Origin: Alteribacillus bidgolensis
GTDB taxonomy: Bacteria > Bacillota > Bacilli > Bacillales > Marinococcaceae
DNA: 64,000 nt
Direction of reading: 5' to 3'
NCBI RefSeq assembly: GCF_002886255.1
Contig: NZ_KZ614149.1
Span: 496,001 to 560,000, forward strand
The notes beneath the pieces were generated by a model, which saw nothing but the letters and a program-made list of their open reading frames with translations, ran no database searches and was not told the origin of the DNA. Positions 1-8,174 of this stretch are shown here, in pieces; position 1 is the stretch's first letter, and each line of letters begins with the position of its first letter. The position numbers were made by a program, and so were the translations under genes.

Positions 1-75
1 AAATTCGTTAATGAAATATTTGTGGTACGATAATATACATAACTATATGAATGTATCGATTCCATATATTTTTAA

Positions 76-104
76 TTTTGTCAAACGTCAAAAAACGACA
101 AAAA
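76..104. promoter_or_regulatory. Inverted pair of Spo0A (0A) boxes upstream of spo0A
   Basis: TTGTCAAA at 78-85 matches the 0A-box consensus TTGTCRAA, and the opposite strand at 96-104 reads TTTTTGTCG, a weaker half. The two TTTTGTC cores form an inverted repeat. B. subtilis spo0A also has several 0A boxes around its sporulation promoter, so autoregulation is the likely role. This is inferred from motif and position only. Confidence 0.5.
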
Positions 105-124
105 GGTAGAAAATGAAAGATGTA

Positions 125-151
125 AGGAGCTGGATTTTATTTTCTAAGAAT
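125..151 (+). promoter_or_regulatory. Candidate sigma-H promoter of spo0A
   Basis: AGGAGCT at 125-131 resembles the sigma-H -35 (AGGAnnT) and GAAT at 148-151 the -10, about 15 bp apart. It lies between the distal 0A boxes and the proximal one at 182-189, the arrangement known for the B. subtilis Ps promoter. The vegetative promoter was not located. Confidence 0.5.
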
Positions 152-181
152 TTTGAATTAAGGAAAGGGTATTAGACAGTC

Positions 182-189
182 TTGTCGAA
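182..189 (+). promoter_or_regulatory. Perfect 0A box (TTGTCGAA)
   Basis: TTGTCGAA at 182-189 is an exact match to the Spo0A-P binding consensus. It sits downstream of the candidate sigma-H promoter and about 50 bp before the spo0A start, suggesting Spo0A feedback on its own gene. Confidence 0.6.
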
Positions 190-236
190 AACAATATACA
201 GACATGTGAAGAAAAGTATAATAAGGAGGTACATTT

Positions 237-1025
237 GTGAATAAAATTAAAGTTTGTGTAGCTGACGATAATAGAGAATTGGTCGGTTTGTTAAATGAAT
301 ATATTGGGGCACAAGAAGATATGGAGGTTACTGGCAGAGCCTATAACGGGCAAGAGTGTTTAAAGATGGTAGAAGAAACGCAGCCAGATGTTCTTGTTCT
401 TGACATCATTATGCCTCATTTAGATGGGTTAGCGGTTTTGAATAAAATCAATTCTGGCCAGCACAACCCGCGGCCTAAAATTATTATGCTAACAGCTTTT
501 GGTCAAGAAGATGTAACAAAGAAAGCAGTTAATCTTGGTGTTTCTTATTATGTTTTAAAACCTTTTGACATGGAAACCTTGATTTCTAATATTAGAGAAG
601 TGTGCAGTGGCGAAACATCTGTGGTTCAACAAGCGTATAGTTATAATAATGAAAGCAAAGAAGAACCTGAGATTAATTTAAATCAAAGTATTACAAATAT
701 TATTCATGAAATCGGAGTGCCTGCTCATATTAAGGGATATATGTATTTAAGAGAAGCGATTTCTATGGTTTATAATGATATCGATTTGTTAGGTTCCATT
801 ACGAAGGTATTGTACCCTGATATTGCTAAAAAATACAACACTACTTCAAGCAGAGTAGAACGAGCCATCCGACATGCTATTGAAGTTGCTTGGAGCAGAG
901 GTAATTTTGAATCGATTTCGCGTATGTTTGGGTATACAATAAATGTTTCAAAAGCAAAGCCTACTAACTCTGAATTTATAGCAATGGTTGCAGATAAGCT
1001 GAGACTTGAACATAAAGTAAGTTAA
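237..1025 (+). CDS. spo0A: Sporulation master response regulator Spo0A
   Basis: The 262-aa protein has the usual Spo0A length. Residues 1-120 form a receiver domain with the acidic pair near D10-D11, the phospho-acceptor Asp in VLVLDIIMP (about D56), the switch Thr in LTAFG and the Lys in LKPFD. A linker precedes the C-terminal DNA-binding effector domain (about 145-262), with the recognition-helix stretch around SSRVERAIRHAIE. It is the end point of the phosphorelay and binds 0A boxes to switch on sporulation. The GTG start at 237 is fixed by AAGGAGGT at 223-230. spoIVB normally lies upstream but is outside the window. A sigma-H-like promoter and 0A boxes precede the gene. Confidence 0.97.
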   Translation: MNKIKVCVADDNRELVGLLNEYIGAQEDMEVTGRAYNGQECLKMVEETQPDVLVLDIIMPHLDGLAVLNKINSGQHNPRPKIIMLTAFGQEDVTKKAVNLGVSYYVLKPFDMETLISNIREVCSGETSVVQQAYSYNNESKEEPEINLNQSITNIIHEIGVPAHIKGYMYLREAISMVYNDIDLLGSITKVLYPDIAKKYNTTSSRVERAIRHAIEVAWSRGNFESISRMFGYTINVSKAKPTNSEFIAMVADKLRLEHKVS

Positions 1026-1039
1026 GAACGTTGTTAGAA

Positions 1040-1073
1040 GGAGCCGCCCTAATAAAGGACGGCTTCCTTTTTG
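1040..1073 (+). terminator. Rho-independent terminator of spo0A
   Basis: GCCGCCCT and AGGACGGC form an 8-bp stem with a short AATAA loop, followed by a run of Ts, 15 bp after the spo0A stop. Confidence 0.85.
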
Positions 1074-1100
1074 TGAGCATATAAGAGTAAGCCCGAAAGA

Positions 1101-1280
1101 TTAATTTTGATCAGAAATGTATGACTCAAAAAGCCGTGAAACCATGGAAGAACTTTCTGTATAAGGTCGTAATTGATTAATTCTTTTAGACGAAGGTTCG
1201 TATTGAATCACATATTGTTCACCATTATACGATGCCAGATACATATCAAACCCATGTCTAGATTCAATAAACTGAAACAA
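1101..1280 (-). CDS. Hypothetical 59-aa protein, TTG start
   Basis: The minus strand encodes 59 residues starting MFQFIESRHGFDMYLASYNG and ending SYISDQN. The TTG start at 1280 is preceded at about 7 bp by AAGGGGGAA, a strong ribosome binding site, with two stop codons just upstream in frame. The composition is protein-like (aromatic, polar, no low complexity). I do not recognise the family. It is convergent with spo0A and has repeat-derived DNA upstream. The rare start codon and short length make it easy to overlook. No membrane segment or metal motif is visible, so no function is proposed. Confidence 0.55.
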   Translation of the reverse strand: MFQFIESRHGFDMYLASYNGEQYVIQYEPSSKRINQLRPYTESSSMVSRLFESYISDQN

Positions 1281-1428
1281 TTTGGTTCCCCCTTATCATT
1301 TTTCGTTGGTACTTCCACTTTACAGTTTAAATTCCTCGAAAAAAATTTTTTCTTTATAATTATCTTTTTCCTCATTCCTATATCTATGCATGTAATCCCT
1401 CCGATTTGGACCATACTAGAAAAAGGTA

Positions 1429-1549
1429 TTAGAAAAACTTGGCTTGGCACCACGGTCTGTGGCACGAAATTGGTACGTCCTGCATGCTGGAAGCCTTAGT
1501 CTTTTCTTATACTTGATTCCTTTAGAAAAGTCACTTTCCTAAAGTATAA
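1429..1549 (-). repeat. Bipartite palindromic repeat, copy 1 (inverted orientation)
   Basis: Read on the minus strand this has the family signature: an outer ATACTTT/AAGTAT palindrome enclosing CTAAAGG, then AGAAAAG...CTAAGGCTTCC, a variable GC-rich middle, and the ending GCCAAGCCAAGTTTTTCTAA. It is one of few copies on the strand opposite to the neighbouring genes and fills the gap before the SteA-like gene. Confidence 0.75.
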
Positions 1550-1567
1550 AAAAGGGGTGAAAGCAGC

Positions 1568-2680
1568 GTGGATAAGATTCAAGGAAAAGCGCACTTTCAT
1601 GAAAAAACAAAAATTCTTGCAAATCAAATTGAAAAAAAACAAATTGCTGTAATTGATCATGAAGACATAGATCCGATTGCTGCAGAAAGTTTAATAAAAA
1701 AGAATGTCAAAGCCGTCATAAATTTAAAACGTTCTATGAGCGGAGAATTTTTTCATGAAGGTGTCAAAAGGCTGTTAGAGCAAAACATAAAGGTATTTGA
1801 TATTCATCCAAATAGTGATATAGGTAAATGGATACATGGACGAGAGATTGAGATTAATCATAATTATTTGTTTGTGATTTATTCTCAAAAAAAATATGAT
1901 GTTGGACCATTAAAAGAATACAATATGCCATTTGTACGCTTATTAGAAGAAAAAGGAAAGAAAAATCTTCCTATTACTTTTGAGAAATTTAGCAGCAATA
2001 GTATATCGTACGCAGAAAAAGATTTAATACAGCTGTTAGAATGTTGGAAAAAATGGGAACATGGATCAGCTTTACAAGGAAAAGATGTGTTAATTGTTAT
2101 TCGGGGAACTGATTATGAAAAGGACTTAGATTGCGTGAAAAAATACTTTATAAGAAATGGTAATAATATTTCATTGATAGCAGTTGATGGAGCAGCTAAT
2201 GAGATGCTTCATAAGGATATGCATCCTGATTACATTATAGGAGACATGGACTCTGTTAGCAGTAAAGTATTACAATGCGGAGCCAAGCTTATTGTGCATC
2301 AAGGCGCAAAAGGTCATTCACCGGGTATGCAAAGGGTAAAGGATCATCAATTATCAGCTAATACTGTAACGTTTATCGGTTTGAGTGAAGATGCTGCCAT
2401 TGCTTTTGCTTTAAAAGAAGGAGCGAAAAAAATTTATTTGCTTGGCGGTCATCGTGATATGGAAGAATATCTCAGCAAAGGAAGAAAGGGCATGGGGTCC
2501 TCTTTGTTAATAAAAATGCTTGCAGGCAGTAAAATTATTGATTTAAAAGGGATACATCACCTTTATGATAATAGCAGAAAATCACAGTCTTTATTTTGGC
2601 ATTTTAGAAAAATATATCATTCTTTACCATTTTTACGTGGTTCGAAATCAGAAAAAGAAATGAGGGAAATGAAAGCGTGA
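1568..2680 (+). CDS. steA: SteA-like putative cytokinetic-ring protein (thiamine pyrophosphokinase fold)
   Basis: The 370-aa protein has an N-terminal region (about 1-170) and a TPK-like domain (about 170-310) with AVDGAANEML and the GDMDS motif at 225-229, followed by KLIVHQGAKGHSPGMQR. These are hallmarks of the SteA family, which in actinobacteria is tied to septal wall remodelling. A C-terminal membrane segment, often present in SteA, is not obvious here; the tail is basic. The GTG at 1568 follows AGGGGTG at good spacing. The stop overlaps the GTG of the glycosyltransferase gene by 4 bp, so the block is translationally coupled. The usual partner SteB is not seen. The exact role in Bacillaceae is inferred. 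Confidence 0.8.
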   Translation: MDKIQGKAHFHEKTKILANQIEKKQIAVIDHEDIDPIAAESLIKKNVKAVINLKRSMSGEFFHEGVKRLLEQNIKVFDIHPNSDIGKWIHGREIEINHNYLFVIYSQKKYDVGPLKEYNMPFVRLLEEKGKKNLPITFEKFSSNSISYAEKDLIQLLECWKKWEHGSALQGKDVLIVIRGTDYEKDLDCVKKYFIRNGNNISLIAVDGAANEMLHKDMHPDYIIGDMDSVSSKVLQCGAKLIVHQGAKGHSPGMQRVKDHQLSANTVTFIGLSEDAAIAFALKEGAKKIYLLGGHRDMEEYLSKGRKGMGSSLLIKMLAGSKIIDLKGIHHLYDNSRKSQSLFWHFRKIYHSLPFLRGSKSEKEMREMKA

Positions 2681-3348
2681 AAACAAGTGTTATTATTCCA
2701 GCTTATAATGAAGAGCGACATTTAAAATCAACATTGCAAACTCTACGCAAAGCTGGCTGGGCAAACGAATTAATTGGAGTAAACGATGGGAGTTCTGATT
2801 CTACTGGAAGAATTATGGAAAAATATTGTGATGTATCGATTTCATTTATTAAAAATCATGGAAAAACAGCTGCAGCAAAAGCAGGATGGTTAGCCAGCAA
2901 AGGAGAGTTTATTGTAATTTTAGATGCAGATTTAAGAGACAGTGCAATATACGGCAGCGAATTATTATATCCATTGGAATCAAATGAAGCTGACTTAGTT
3001 ATTGGTACAGTAATGGGAAGTGGAAAAAATGGTTTTGGACTTGTTAAGAGAAGGGTACAGCGTCTTATTCATAGAAGAAGTGGTCTGCTTTTACAAATGC
3101 CATTGTCAGGACAAAGAGCTTTTCGAAGAAAACATATTGAACATTATCATCAATTACAGGCAGAAGGTTTCGGTCTAGAGACGATGATGACATTAAAAGC
3201 TGTAGAAGAAGGATTTAGAATTAAAGAAGTAGAAGTGCCATTTGTACATGACGGCAAAGGATGGGGAATTCAAGGTATGTGTCACCGTGCCAAGCAATGG
3301 CTGGAGGTGGAAAGGTGCCTATGGAAATATGGAAAATCATACTCTTAA
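2677..3348 (+). CDS. Family 2 glycosyltransferase (polyprenyl-phosphate type)
   Basis: The 223-aa single-domain GT-A protein opens with TSVIIPAYNEE. It has the nucleotide-binding VNDGSSDST at about 35-43, a DXD motif in ILDADLRD (D83, D85), and SGQRAFRR plus GFGLETMM typical of dolichol/polyprenol-phosphate glycosyltransferases. No C-terminal membrane helices are present, so it probably works with a membrane partner, most simply the downstream MraY-like protein, whose start lies inside this gene. The sugar donor and acceptor cannot be read from sequence. The GTG start overlaps the SteA-like stop. Confidence 0.88.
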   Translation: MKTSVIIPAYNEERHLKSTLQTLRKAGWANELIGVNDGSSDSTGRIMEKYCDVSISFIKNHGKTAAAKAGWLASKGEFIVILDADLRDSAIYGSELLYPLESNEADLVIGTVMGSGKNGFGLVKRRVQRLIHRRSGLLLQMPLSGQRAFRRKHIEHYHQLQAEGFGLETMMTLKAVEEGFRIKEVEVPFVHDGKGWGIQGMCHRAKQWLEVERCLWKYGKSYS

Positions 3349-4130
3349 GTGCAATGGTGCCGATCTTTTGGCCTGTATTGAGAAACAGCTCTGTAAAATT
3401 TGGGTGGACGGCTGTTAATTATAAAAATATGTACATTCCATTTACACTCGGAATTGTTTTGTTACTTTTTGTTTTTAATTTTATTCTTTTATGGCCACCC
3501 GATCATTTATTAGCTTTTATGGTATATATAGTAGGAATTTGGACCGCCGGATGGATTGATGATGTACGTGGAAGTGATTATCCAAAAGGAATAAAAGGAC
3601 ATATGTATTTTTTTATAAAAAAAGGAGAGTGGACGACAGGGCTTACAAAAATTGTAATTATTGTCATTTCTGCAAGTGTCAGTCTCCTTTTAGCAGAAGC
3701 AACGATGCAAATAGGTACGGTGATTACATTTATGTTGTTCGTATTATCGCCACATGTGTGTAATTCTCTCGATACACGACCACTTAGAGTTTGGAAATGG
3801 GTAAGCATTCATGTTTTAATGTTGCTTATATTTCTGTCTGTAAGGCCGGTGCCAGGCATGCTTTTCTATATAGTGGTGGCAATGGGGGTATGGGGGTATT
3901 TAGAAATAACGAAAAAAGGAATGCTTGGAGATAATGGAGCTGCTTTGGCCGGAGGAATCATAGCATGGGTGGGAATGCAGTTTTTTCCCTTTAGTATTCA
4001 ACTTTTTTTTATGGGCATTCTTGTTGGTATTACTTATTTAGCAGAAAAAATTTCGATTCATGCTTTTATTGAAAAAGTTCATATTTTGAAGGAAATTGAT
4101 CATTTGGGGAGAAGGGAAAGGATGGAATAA
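3315..4130 (+). CDS. MraY/WecA-like polyprenyl-phosphate sugar-1-phosphate transferase homologue
   Basis: The 271-aa protein is almost entirely hydrophobic with about 8-10 membrane helices. It has the WIDDVRG acidic pair (D82-D83), a short N-x-x-D motif CNSLDTRP (N150, D153) and GDNGAA at 205-208, all in the order seen in MraY/WecA enzymes. The canonical DGxDG loop is replaced by LDTRPLR. I chose the GTG at 3315 because GGAGGT (3303-3308) lies 6 bp upstream; an ATG at 3321 is also possible. The gene overlaps the preceding glycosyltransferase by 34 bp. Transfer of a sugar-phosphate to undecaprenyl phosphate is inferred. Confidence 0.7.
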   Translation: MPMEIWKIILLSAMVPIFWPVLRNSSVKFGWTAVNYKNMYIPFTLGIVLLLFVFNFILLWPPDHLLAFMVYIVGIWTAGWIDDVRGSDYPKGIKGHMYFFIKKGEWTTGLTKIVIIVISASVSLLLAEATMQIGTVITFMLFVLSPHVCNSLDTRPLRVWKWVSIHVLMLLIFLSVRPVPGMLFYIVVAMGVWGYLEITKKGMLGDNGAALAGGIIAWVGMQFFPFSIQLFFMGILVGITYLAEKISIHAFIEKVHILKEIDHLGRRERME

Positions 4131-4138
4131 AATGGAAT

Positions 4139-4172
4139 AATAAAAGGGCTGACTCTAAATAGTCAACCTTTT
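4139..4172. terminator. Bidirectional terminator between the glycosyltransferase block and yqzF
   Basis: AAAGGGCTGACT and AGTCAACCTTTT form a stem around CTAAAT with T-rich flanks usable from both strands. The genes on each side converge here. Confidence 0.75.
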
Positions 4173-4422
4173 ACTTGCTGCTCGGGCCCGTTTTTGATTG
4201 ATACCGAATGCCTACTTTTTTATTTTTACGATCCCGGTAAAAAACAAAACCGGAAATAAACCAAATCCCAAAAACAAGCATTAACAAACCAGTTAAAAAT
4301 TGCAGCCATAAAAAGGGAAAAGGAGGCTGTAAAATTTGAAAAAGCATATCCCTCATTAACTTTATGCCTAAGGCTGCCATTATACCAGGAATAACTAAAA
4401 TTAATAACGCAATCAGCCGCAT
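4171..4422 (-). CDS. yqzF: DUF2627 small membrane protein YqzF
   Basis: The 83-aa protein has two hydrophobic helices (about residues 2-20 and 37-62) and a basic, polar C-terminus (FYRDRKNKK). This is the size and architecture of the YqzF/DUF2627 family, which sits beside bkdR in Bacillus. Function is unknown. The ATG start is preceded by AGGAG about 10 bp upstream. It is divergent from bkdR. Confidence 0.8.
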   Translation of the reverse strand: MRLIALLILVIPGIMAALGIKLMRDMLFQILQPPFPFLWLQFLTGLLMLVFGIWFISGFVFYRDRKNKKVGIRYQSKTGPSSK

Positions 4423-4481
4423 GAGTTATTTCTCTCCTAAATAATAACTATAAAGGCTTGGCTTTGCCAAGTTTCTTTTTT

Positions 4482-4578
4482 ATACTTTAAGGACGTTTAA
4501 CTTTATTAAAGGATTAAAGTATAAGAAAAATTAAGGCTTTCGCCATTAAGGACTTGGCGACAAGCCGAGTCTTTACTA
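4482..4578 (+). repeat. Bipartite palindromic repeat, copy 2, with a fragment at 4449-4478
   Basis: Full copy: ATACTTTAAGG, the GTTTAAC/TTATTAAA dyad and AAAGTAT make the first palindrome; AGAAAAATTAAGGCTTTCGCC through TTGGCGACAAGCCGAGTCTTT makes the second. Just upstream, CTTGGCTTTGCCAAGTTTCT (4456-4475) looks like the end of another decayed copy and forms a small terminator-like hairpin. It lies in the yqzF-bkdR gap. Confidence 0.8.
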
Positions 4579-4620
4579 ATTGTACTCTATTTATACAATG
4601 TTGTCCAAAGGGGGATATTT

Positions 4621-6684
4621 GTGAAAACAGCTGTTATTGTTGGTGGGGGAAAAGGCGGAACGGCTCTTTTTAAAATGTTAATGGAAAGCGGGCGTCTTAA
4701 AATAATCGGAATAGCTGATATTAATCCTTCAGCTCCCGGATTAAAAAAAGCAGAAGAAGCAGGAATATCAACTACTAAATATTGGAAAGAACTATTAAAG
4801 TTAAAACCTGATATGGTGATTGAAGCAACAGGCGAAGAAAAAGTATTCCAGCAAATATATAATTACTCTAATCATCAATTTCTTGTTATTCCAGCATTTG
4901 TTGCTAATGTGCTCTATGATTTAATTCATGATAAAGAACAATTAATTCAAGCCCTTCAAAGTCATGACAGAGTGAGATCTACCATTTTACATTCTACTCA
5001 TGATGGGATGATAGCGATTAATACTGAAGAAAAAATCATTTTATTCAATCGGGCTGCCTCAGAAATGACTGGAACTTCTCAAAGCCAAGCAGAAGGAGCA
5101 TTAATTGATGAAATTCTTCCGGAAAGTGGGTTAAAAAGAGTGATGAAAACCAGCATAGAAGAAACAAACAGAAAGCTCACTTTTCAAAACGGCCGTTCGA
5201 TTATTACTACTCGCCTTCCTTTATGGGAACACGGATTGTGCATCGGAGCTTTAGCTGTTTTTAAGGATGTAACGGAAATTGCGAAAATGGCTGAAGAAGT
5301 TACGAACTTAAAAAGTATTCAACAAATGCTTGAGTCTATCATTCATTCCTCAGAAGAAGCTATATCCGTTGTAGATGAAAACGGCTATGGTACAATGATC
5401 AATCCGGCATACACCCGTTTGACAGGTCTATCAGAAGAAGAAGTAATTGGAAAACCTGCTCATACCGACATTTCAGAAGGCGACAGCATGCACATGCAAG
5501 TGTTGGATACGAAAAAACCTGTAAGAGGGGTTAGAATGAAAGTCGGTCCTAAGAAAAAAGAAGTTATTGTTAATGTTGCACCGGTGATCGTAGATAGGAA
5601 AATAAAAGGCAGTGTCGGAGTACTGCATGATGTTTCAGAAATACGAACTTTAACGGAAGAATTAAAACGTGCCCGAAAACGTATACGGACATTAGAAGCA
5701 AAATATAATTTTGAAGATATCATCGGAAGATCAAAAGAAATGCAAGTCCCATTAGAACAGGCAAAATTGAGTGCAGGAGTCCCCGTTACAGTTTTATTAC
5801 GCGGGGAATCTGGTACAGGAAAAGAATTGTTTGCTCATGCTATTCACAACGCAAGCAGCCGCAGATTCAATAAGTTTATCAGGGTGAATTGTGCTGCTAT
5901 TTCCGAGTCATTGTTAGAGAGTGAACTTTTTGGTTATGAGGAAGGGGCTTTTTCTGGAGCTAAGCAAGGAGGGAAGCGCGGGTTAATTGAAGAAGCCGAC
6001 AAGGGAAGTATTTTTTTAGATGAAATTGGGGAGATGTCGTCGTCTACTCAAGCTAAATTGCTGCGTGTTTTACAAGAAGGAGAGATTGTTAAAGTTGGAG
6101 CTGCAAAATCAATTACTATTGACGTAAGAGTGATAGCAGCTACAAATATCAATCTTGAAAAAGCGGTTCATGAAAATAAATTCCGTGAAGATTTATATTA
6201 CCGCTTAAACAAGATGCCGATTTATATTCCTTCATTACGGGAAAGAAAAAGTGATCTAAAAGAACTGTGCAACCACTTACTCGATAAAATAAATTCAGAT
6301 TTTGGAAGAAGTGTCTCTAATATCTCAGACGAAGTGCTAGATACTTTATATCATTATGATTGGCCAGGAAATGTCAGGGAACTTGAGAATGTGCTAGGAA
6401 GAGCGGTTATTTCGATGCAGAATACGGACCAAATGATTAAAACAAGACATCTTCCGCCGCTTCGTTTGACACACCACTCAAATCACGTCCAAACATCAGG
6501 AAATCATAAGAAACATACTACACTGCAAGAAGACGTTCAAGCGTTTGAAAAAAATAAAATTCAAGAAGTACTAAAAGATAATCAGAATAATAAAACCTTA
6601 ACTGCGAAACAACTCGGTATTTCCGTAAGAAATTTGTATTACAAATTAGAAAAGCATAAAATTGAATATAATGGCATGCAATAA
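4621..6684 (+). CDS. bkdR: Sigma-54-dependent activator BkdR of branched-chain keto acid catabolism
   Basis: The 687-aa protein has four parts. Residues 1-105 are a Rossmann-like domain (VGGGKGG at 7-13, then IADINPSAPG and VIEATGE). Two PAS domains follow (about 110-220 and 230-345). The AAA+ sigma-54 interaction domain (about 363-590) has Walker A GESGTGKE (395-402), the sigma-54 contact loop GAFSGA (442-447, Ser in place of the usual Thr), Walker B IFLDEIGEM and WPGNVRELEN. A Fis-type HTH is at about 655-682. Length and context match B. subtilis BkdR. The GTG start follows AAAGGGGG. The downstream bcd promoter is of the -24/-12 type it should activate. Confidence 0.93.
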   Translation: MKTAVIVGGGKGGTALFKMLMESGRLKIIGIADINPSAPGLKKAEEAGISTTKYWKELLKLKPDMVIEATGEEKVFQQIYNYSNHQFLVIPAFVANVLYDLIHDKEQLIQALQSHDRVRSTILHSTHDGMIAINTEEKIILFNRAASEMTGTSQSQAEGALIDEILPESGLKRVMKTSIEETNRKLTFQNGRSIITTRLPLWEHGLCIGALAVFKDVTEIAKMAEEVTNLKSIQQMLESIIHSSEEAISVVDENGYGTMINPAYTRLTGLSEEEVIGKPAHTDISEGDSMHMQVLDTKKPVRGVRMKVGPKKKEVIVNVAPVIVDRKIKGSVGVLHDVSEIRTLTEELKRARKRIRTLEAKYNFEDIIGRSKEMQVPLEQAKLSAGVPVTVLLRGESGTGKELFAHAIHNASSRRFNKFIRVNCAAISESLLESELFGYEEGAFSGAKQGGKRGLIEEADKGSIFLDEIGEMSSSTQAKLLRVLQEGEIVKVGAAKSITIDVRVIAATNINLEKAVHENKFREDLYYRLNKMPIYIPSLRERKSDLKELCNHLLDKINSDFGRSVSNISDEVLDTLYHYDWPGNVRELENVLGRAVISMQNTDQMIKTRHLPPLRLTHHSNHVQTSGNHKKHTTLQEDVQAFEKNKIQEVLKDNQNNKTLTAKQLGISVRNLYYKLEKHKIEYNGMQ

Positions 6685-6763
6685 TTTTCTTAGTATGAAA
6701 AAAAGTGCACACATTTCATTAGCTATAACCTCCATACAAATGATATGTTTTTCATTTTAGCCA

Positions 6764-6780
6764 TTGGCATGTCATTTGCA
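6764..6780 (+). promoter_or_regulatory. Sigma-54 (-24/-12) promoter of the bcd-bkd genes
   Basis: TTGGCATGTCATTTGCA gives TGGCA and TTGC at the exact spacing required by sigma-54 (TTGGCAC-N5-TTGCA, one mismatch), followed by a T-run. It is 170 bp ahead of bcd and directly downstream of the gene for its presumed activator BkdR. Confidence 0.88.
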
Positions 6781-6950
6781 TTTTTACATAATAAGGCAAA
6801 AGATGATGAGAGAGTCAGAGCTATCTTAAATATAGAAAGAATGAAGCAGCTGCGGCTGATAAAATTGGTCAGTAAGATTTACCAAATAAAGCGTAGATGC
6901 CAAGTATTTGAAATATGATGATAAAAATACAGAATCAGGGGGCACTACTA

Positions 6951-8051
6951 ATGAAATTGTTTCAAGAGATGGAAAAATATAATTATGAACAAGTAGTGGT
7001 ATGCCAAGATAAAGCATCAGGCTTAAAAGCTATTATTGTTATTCATGACACTACCCTTGGTCCTGCTCTTGGCGGGACGAGAATGTGGAGGTATGATTCC
7101 GAAGAAGCTGCTTTTGAAGATGCTCTTCGTCTTGCAAAAGGGATGACATATAAAAATGCAGCTGCTGGATTAAATCTTGGGGGAGGTAAAACAGTTATTA
7201 TAGGAGACCCCCGAAAGGATAAAAATGAAGAAATGTTTCGGGCTTTCGGCCGCTATATTCAAGGACTGAACGGCCGCTATATTACAGCAGAAGACGTAGG
7301 AACGACAGTAGAAGATATGGACATTATTCATGATGAAACTGATTTTGTTACAGGCATATCACCAGCTTTTGGTTCCAGCGGTAATCCTTCACCGGTTACT
7401 GCGTACGGAGTATACGTGGGAATGAAGGCCGCTGCAAAAGAAGCATTCGGCTCTGATGAATTAACAGGTAAAGTAATCGCAGTTCAAGGGGTTGGAAATG
7501 TTTCTTATCATTTATGTAAGCTTTTGAATGAAGAAGGTGCGGTATTAATTGTAACAGATATTCATAAAGAGTCTGTAGAACGGGCTGTCCGTGATTTTAA
7601 CGCAAAAGCTGTAGATCCTGATAGTATATTTGACGTAGAGTGTGATATTTTTAGTCCATGTGCTTTAGGTGCTGTTATAAATGATGATACAATAAACAGA
7701 TTAAAAGCAAAGGTGATTGCTGGAGCCGCTAATAATCAATTAAAAAAAGACGAACATGGAGAAATGCTTCATGAGAAGGATATTGTTTATGCACCAGATT
7801 ATGTTATTAATGCAGGAGGGGTTATTAACGTAGCAGATGAACTTTATGGATATAATCGAGAAAGAGCCATGAAAAAAGTAGAAGGAGTATACGACAACAT
7901 AAAAAAGGTTATTGACATTTCAAAAAGAGATCGTATTCCGACTTACTTAGCAGCTGACAGGCTGGCTGAAGAAAGAATTGAAAAAATGAAAGACTCTCGA
8001 AAACAATTTTTAAGAAATGGCTGTCATATCTTAAGCAGACGATCTTATTAA
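6951..8051 (+). CDS. bcd: Leucine (branched-chain amino acid) dehydrogenase
   Basis: The 366-aa protein catalyses NAD-dependent oxidative deamination of leucine, valine and isoleucine, feeding the BkdA complex. Visible are the substrate domain with GPALGGTRMW, the Lys residues in MTYKNA (K68) and LGGGKT (K80), and a Rossmann domain with VQGVGNVSYH. The ATG at 6951 is supported by CAGGGGGC upstream; an earlier in-frame ATG at 6915 has no such site. In B. subtilis ptb precedes and buk follows bcd; neither is present here. Confidence 0.95.
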   Translation: MKLFQEMEKYNYEQVVVCQDKASGLKAIIVIHDTTLGPALGGTRMWRYDSEEAAFEDALRLAKGMTYKNAAAGLNLGGGKTVIIGDPRKDKNEEMFRAFGRYIQGLNGRYITAEDVGTTVEDMDIIHDETDFVTGISPAFGSSGNPSPVTAYGVYVGMKAAAKEAFGSDELTGKVIAVQGVGNVSYHLCKLLNEEGAVLIVTDIHKESVERAVRDFNAKAVDPDSIFDVECDIFSPCALGAVINDDTINRLKAKVIAGAANNQLKKDEHGEMLHEKDIVYAPDYVINAGGVINVADELYGYNRERAMKKVEGVYDNIKKVIDISKRDRIPTYLAADRLAEERIEKMKDSRKQFLRNGCHILSRRSY

Positions 8052-8174
8052 GTATAATAGGTTTAATAACAATTGTTGATATATCCAATTGTGAAAGACA
8101 GCTCTTTGTGCTGGAAGGAAGAGGGAGTTACATGCTATGTTCTAACTGCAGGTGTTATGTCCAAGCTATTATTA

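Noticed and set aside
1173..1499. Plus-strand 108-codon open frame downstream of spo0A
   Set aside because: It overlaps the better supported minus-strand 59-aa gene and the repeat, has a skewed composition and no ribosome binding site.
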